Positions 62,762 to 64,000 of a stretch of 64,000 nt of DNA are shown in pieces (positions within the stretch are counted from its first letter, which is position 1; each line of letters begins with the position of its first letter). Made by a program: the position numbers and the translations under genes. Under the pieces are notes generated by a model that made no database searches, was not told the DNA's origin, and saw only the letters and a program-made list of their open reading frames with translations. Source of the stretch: Streptomyces katrae (lineage in GTDB: Bacteria > Actinomycetota > Actinomycetes > Streptomycetales > Streptomycetaceae); the NCBI RefSeq assembly GCF_002028425.1, contig NZ_CP020042.1, positions 4,501,560 through 4,565,559 of the forward strand, given 5' to 3'.

Positions 62762-64000
62762 GTCTGCGTCCTTCCGCCGGCCGTCGTCGTCCCCTGCGGG
62801 GCTGGTCCCCGACCCTCCCCAGACTCCGTCCGGGGGGACCCCCACTTCCACCGTTCCCCGGGGCTCCGCCCCGGCCCCCGAGACCGGCCGCTGCGCGCCC
62901 GGTGCGCTCAATCGCCGCGCGGGCTGGATTTTCGCCGCGCGAAATCCAGCCCGCGGGCGATGCCGCGGGCGATGCCGCGGGCGATGCCGCGGGCGATGCC
63001 GCGGGCGATGCCGCGGGCGATGCCGCGGGCGATGCCGCGGGCGATGCCGCGGGCGATGCCGCGGGCGATGCCGCGGGCGATGCCGCGGGCGATGCCGCGG
63101 GCGATGCCGCGGGCGACGGATCAGCCGCGCCAGATTCAGCCCCGCCGGCGCTTGAGGCGCGGGGGTCTGGGGGCGGAGCACCCGGTTTCGGGAAGGGGCG
63201 GGGTGGGGAATCGGCACCGCGCAGCGGCCCCCCGACCCCGGCCCGCTCACCCGACCCCGCCGCCCCGACTCCCGCGGAGCGGGACCGGCGGGCGCCCCGG
63301 GGTGCCGCCACCCCGGACGGGCCCGGCCGGCCCGCCGGGGCCGCAGCGGGCCGGGGGAGCCACGCGGTGAGGCGGTGGCCCAGCCGTTCGACCCCCGTGG
63401 CCGTGAGCCACCCCAGCGCCCCGATCGTCGCCATGCCGACGAAGACACCCGGGTAGTCCACCACCGTGTAGTCCTGCCAGGTCCGGTAGCCGACCCCGTA
63501 CTCCCCGGAGATCATCTCGGCCGAGATCACACAGATCCACGACACCCCGATCCCCACCGACAGCCCCCCGAAGATCCCCGGCAGGGCCCCCGGCAGGACG
63601 ACGGACAGCAGGATCCGCCACCGCCCCCCGCCCATCGTCAGGACCGCCTCCTCCCACACCGGCGACAGCGCAGCCACCGCGTGCCGGGTCGAGACCAGCA
63701 CCGGGAAGAAGGCCGCCGCGCAGGTGATGAAGACGATCCCCTGCTCGTTCGAGGGGAACAGCAGGATCGCCACCGGCACCAGCGCGATCGCCGGGATCGG
63801 CCGCAGCACCTCCAGCACCGGCCCCACCACGTCCGACACGAGCCGCGACCGCGCGACCGCCGCACCGGTCGCCACGCCCAGGACCGCCGCCAGGACGAAC
63901 CCCGTCACGATCCGGCGCAGGCTGTCCGCCAGGTCCGTCCAGTACACGCCCGTCCGCGCCCGCCGCACCAGCTCGGCCGCCACCTCCCCGGCCGTCGGGA
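62079..64000 (-). CDS. ABC transporter permease (SsuC/TauC-type), stop codon displaced; partial
   Basis: The minus-strand frame entering from 64000 codes a binding-protein-dependent permease: SLRRIVTGFVLAAVLGVATG, IPAIALVPVAILLFP, the EAA-like loop WEEAVLTMGGGRWRILLSVV and YRTWQDYTVVDYPGVFVGM. The family should end soon after VERLGHRLTAWLPRP (about 63350). No stop occurs there. The frame runs on through Pro/Ala-rich repeat DNA, the SPAA repeats of the minisatellite and out of frame through the ATPase gene to a stop at 62079. Insertion of repeats probably removed the native stop, or the assembly has an indel. The true C-terminus is uncertain. The N-terminus lies beyond the window. Confidence 0.6.
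   Translation of the reverse strand, partial: PTAGEVAAELVRRARTGVYWTDLADSLRRIVTGFVLAAVLGVATGAAVARSRLVSDVVGPVLEVLRPIPAIALVPVAILLFPSNEQGIVFITCAAAFFPVLVSTRHAVAALSPVWEEAVLTMGGGRWRILLSVVLPGALPGIFGGLSVGIGVSWICVISAEMISGEYGVGYRTWQDYTVVDYPGVFVGMATIGALGWLTATGVERLGHRLTAWLPRPAAAPAGRPGPSGVAAPRGARRSRSAGVGAAGSGERAGVGGPLRGADSPPRPFPKPGAPPPDPRASSAGGAESGAADPSPAASPAASPAASPAASPAASPAASPAASPAASPAASPAASPAASPAASPAASPAGWISRGENPARAAIERTGRAAAGLGGRGGAPGNGGSGGPPGRSLGRVGDQPRRGRRRPAEGRRHEHPDHPGGDRRGPRPARRPSRAPRRGRRPRRGRPRRRARGSAGRRRPLRLREVDPAADPRRPAVPARGRGDLGRPARQRPRRRPGPGVPGGRPAALAHRPGQRRTAPPDTEGAPRRAAPDRHRVAGAGRARRARPQAPPPALRRPAPARPAGPGPGPPPPGRPDGRTLRRARRADPRRDAGPPRGGPGRHRGHRRLRHPRRGRGPVPGRPDRPAGHRRGAARAGPA
62815..62845. 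repeat. Dispersed hairpin repeat, divergent inverted copy
   Basis: Reverse complement reads GTGGGGGTCCCCCCGGACGG then AGTCTGGGGAG, a variant of the GGGGGCACCTCCCAGC...GCTGGGGGAG element. Confidence 0.55.
62845..62873. repeat. 29-bp interspersed repeat (inverted copy)
   Basis: Exact reverse complement of 36760-36788. In both places it adjoins a dispersed hairpin repeat and a GCGCGCAGCG-type motif. Confidence 0.8.
62951..63118. repeat. 12-bp minisatellite CCGCGGGCGATG, 14 copies
   Basis: Thirteen perfect units and a last unit with one substitution (GACG), 168 bp in total. The unit length is a multiple of three and contains no stop in any of the six frames, which explains the giant spurious ORFs here. 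In the permease frame it codes SPAA repeats. Confidence 0.97.

Larger units (their letters stand above)
62762..63330. other. Repeat-rich insertion zone between ATPase and permease genes
   Basis: This stretch is not conserved coding sequence, although the permease frame is open across it. It contains in order a dispersed hairpin copy, the 29-bp interspersed repeat, the 12-bp minisatellite and a further GC-rich block (63138-63200, CCCCGCCGGCGCTTGAGGCG onward) of a type I recall as common in Streptomyces intergenic DNA. Confidence 0.6.

Noticed and set aside
59091..63155. Very long + strand open frame (over 1300 codons) across the flavoprotein and transporter region
   Set aside because: It is antisense to well-supported genes, codes Arg/Gly/Pro-rich low-complexity sequence and is kept open by high G+C and by the 12-bp minisatellite.

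Overview
The window reads as a chromosomal segment of a Streptomyces or a close relative. It has very high G+C with strong third-position G/C bias, many GTG starts, ATGA/GTGA translational coupling, secreted Ala-rich proteins, DUF397 and PucR-type regulators, a futalosine-route menaquinone pathway and a complete 14-gene nuoA-N operon. No ribosomal RNA, CRISPR array, transposase or prophage was seen. One unusual tRNA-like locus is present.

Layout. 1-284: edge of a membrane terpene-cyclase-like gene (PaxB/Pyr4 type). 374-7017: a catabolic-looking cluster (two F420-type LLM oxidoreductases, an SDR, an amidohydrolase, an aldehyde dehydrogenase). The palindrome CTGACG-N3-CGTCAG punctuates it, and a fourth copy sits in front of a second SDR at 24.6 kb. 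7.3-11.3 kb: amino-acid permease, small secreted protein, a deazaflavin-type/NAD-binding gene pair divergent from an HxlR regulator, and a VOC protein. 11.3-14.0 kb: an island bracketed by two ~570-bp inverted repeat arms, enclosing a tRNA-Gly-like gene with a terminator, a VOC gene, an AT-richer regulatory stretch and a DUF4097 gene. 14.1-20 kb: regulators, a broken DUF397 gene, a lipoprotein, a third LLM enzyme and an ADP-ribosylglycohydrolase homologue with altered metal-site motifs. 20.1-29.5 kb: secreted phosphatase, fbiC (F420 chromophore), SDR, a membrane protein with a leader ORF, a DsbA-like protein, a lytic transglycosylase and a cold-shock gene. 29.7-38.8 kb: menaquinone and signalling genes (mqnA, Ser/Thr kinase, mqnC, menG, glutaminase, prenyl reductase). 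38.8-40.7 kb: VapC-like PIN protein, small membrane protein, NlpC/P60 hydrolase. 41.5-57.5 kb: nuoA-N. 57.6-64 kb: two paralogous secreted proteins, a flavoprotein-HEAT fusion and a sulfonate-type ABC transporter whose permease frame has no stop where one is expected and runs through a 14-copy 12-bp minisatellite.

How the genes fit together. FbiC makes the F420 chromophore precursor, and F420-type enzymes (three LLM proteins, one deazaflavin-dependent reductase) lie within 24 kb of it. MqnA, MqnC and MenG build menaquinone, the prenyl reductase probably saturates its side chain, and the NADH dehydrogenase encoded next to them reduces that quinone. Two matching Crp-like sites lie in the 853-bp gap between the NlpC/P60 gene and nuoA.

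The features most worth following up are the inverted-repeat island with its tRNA-like gene, the CTGACG-N3-CGTCAG regulon, the leader ORF with a sequestered ribosome site at 25.5 kb, the hairpin repeat inside the nuoF coding sequence, and the stop-less permease with the minisatellite.
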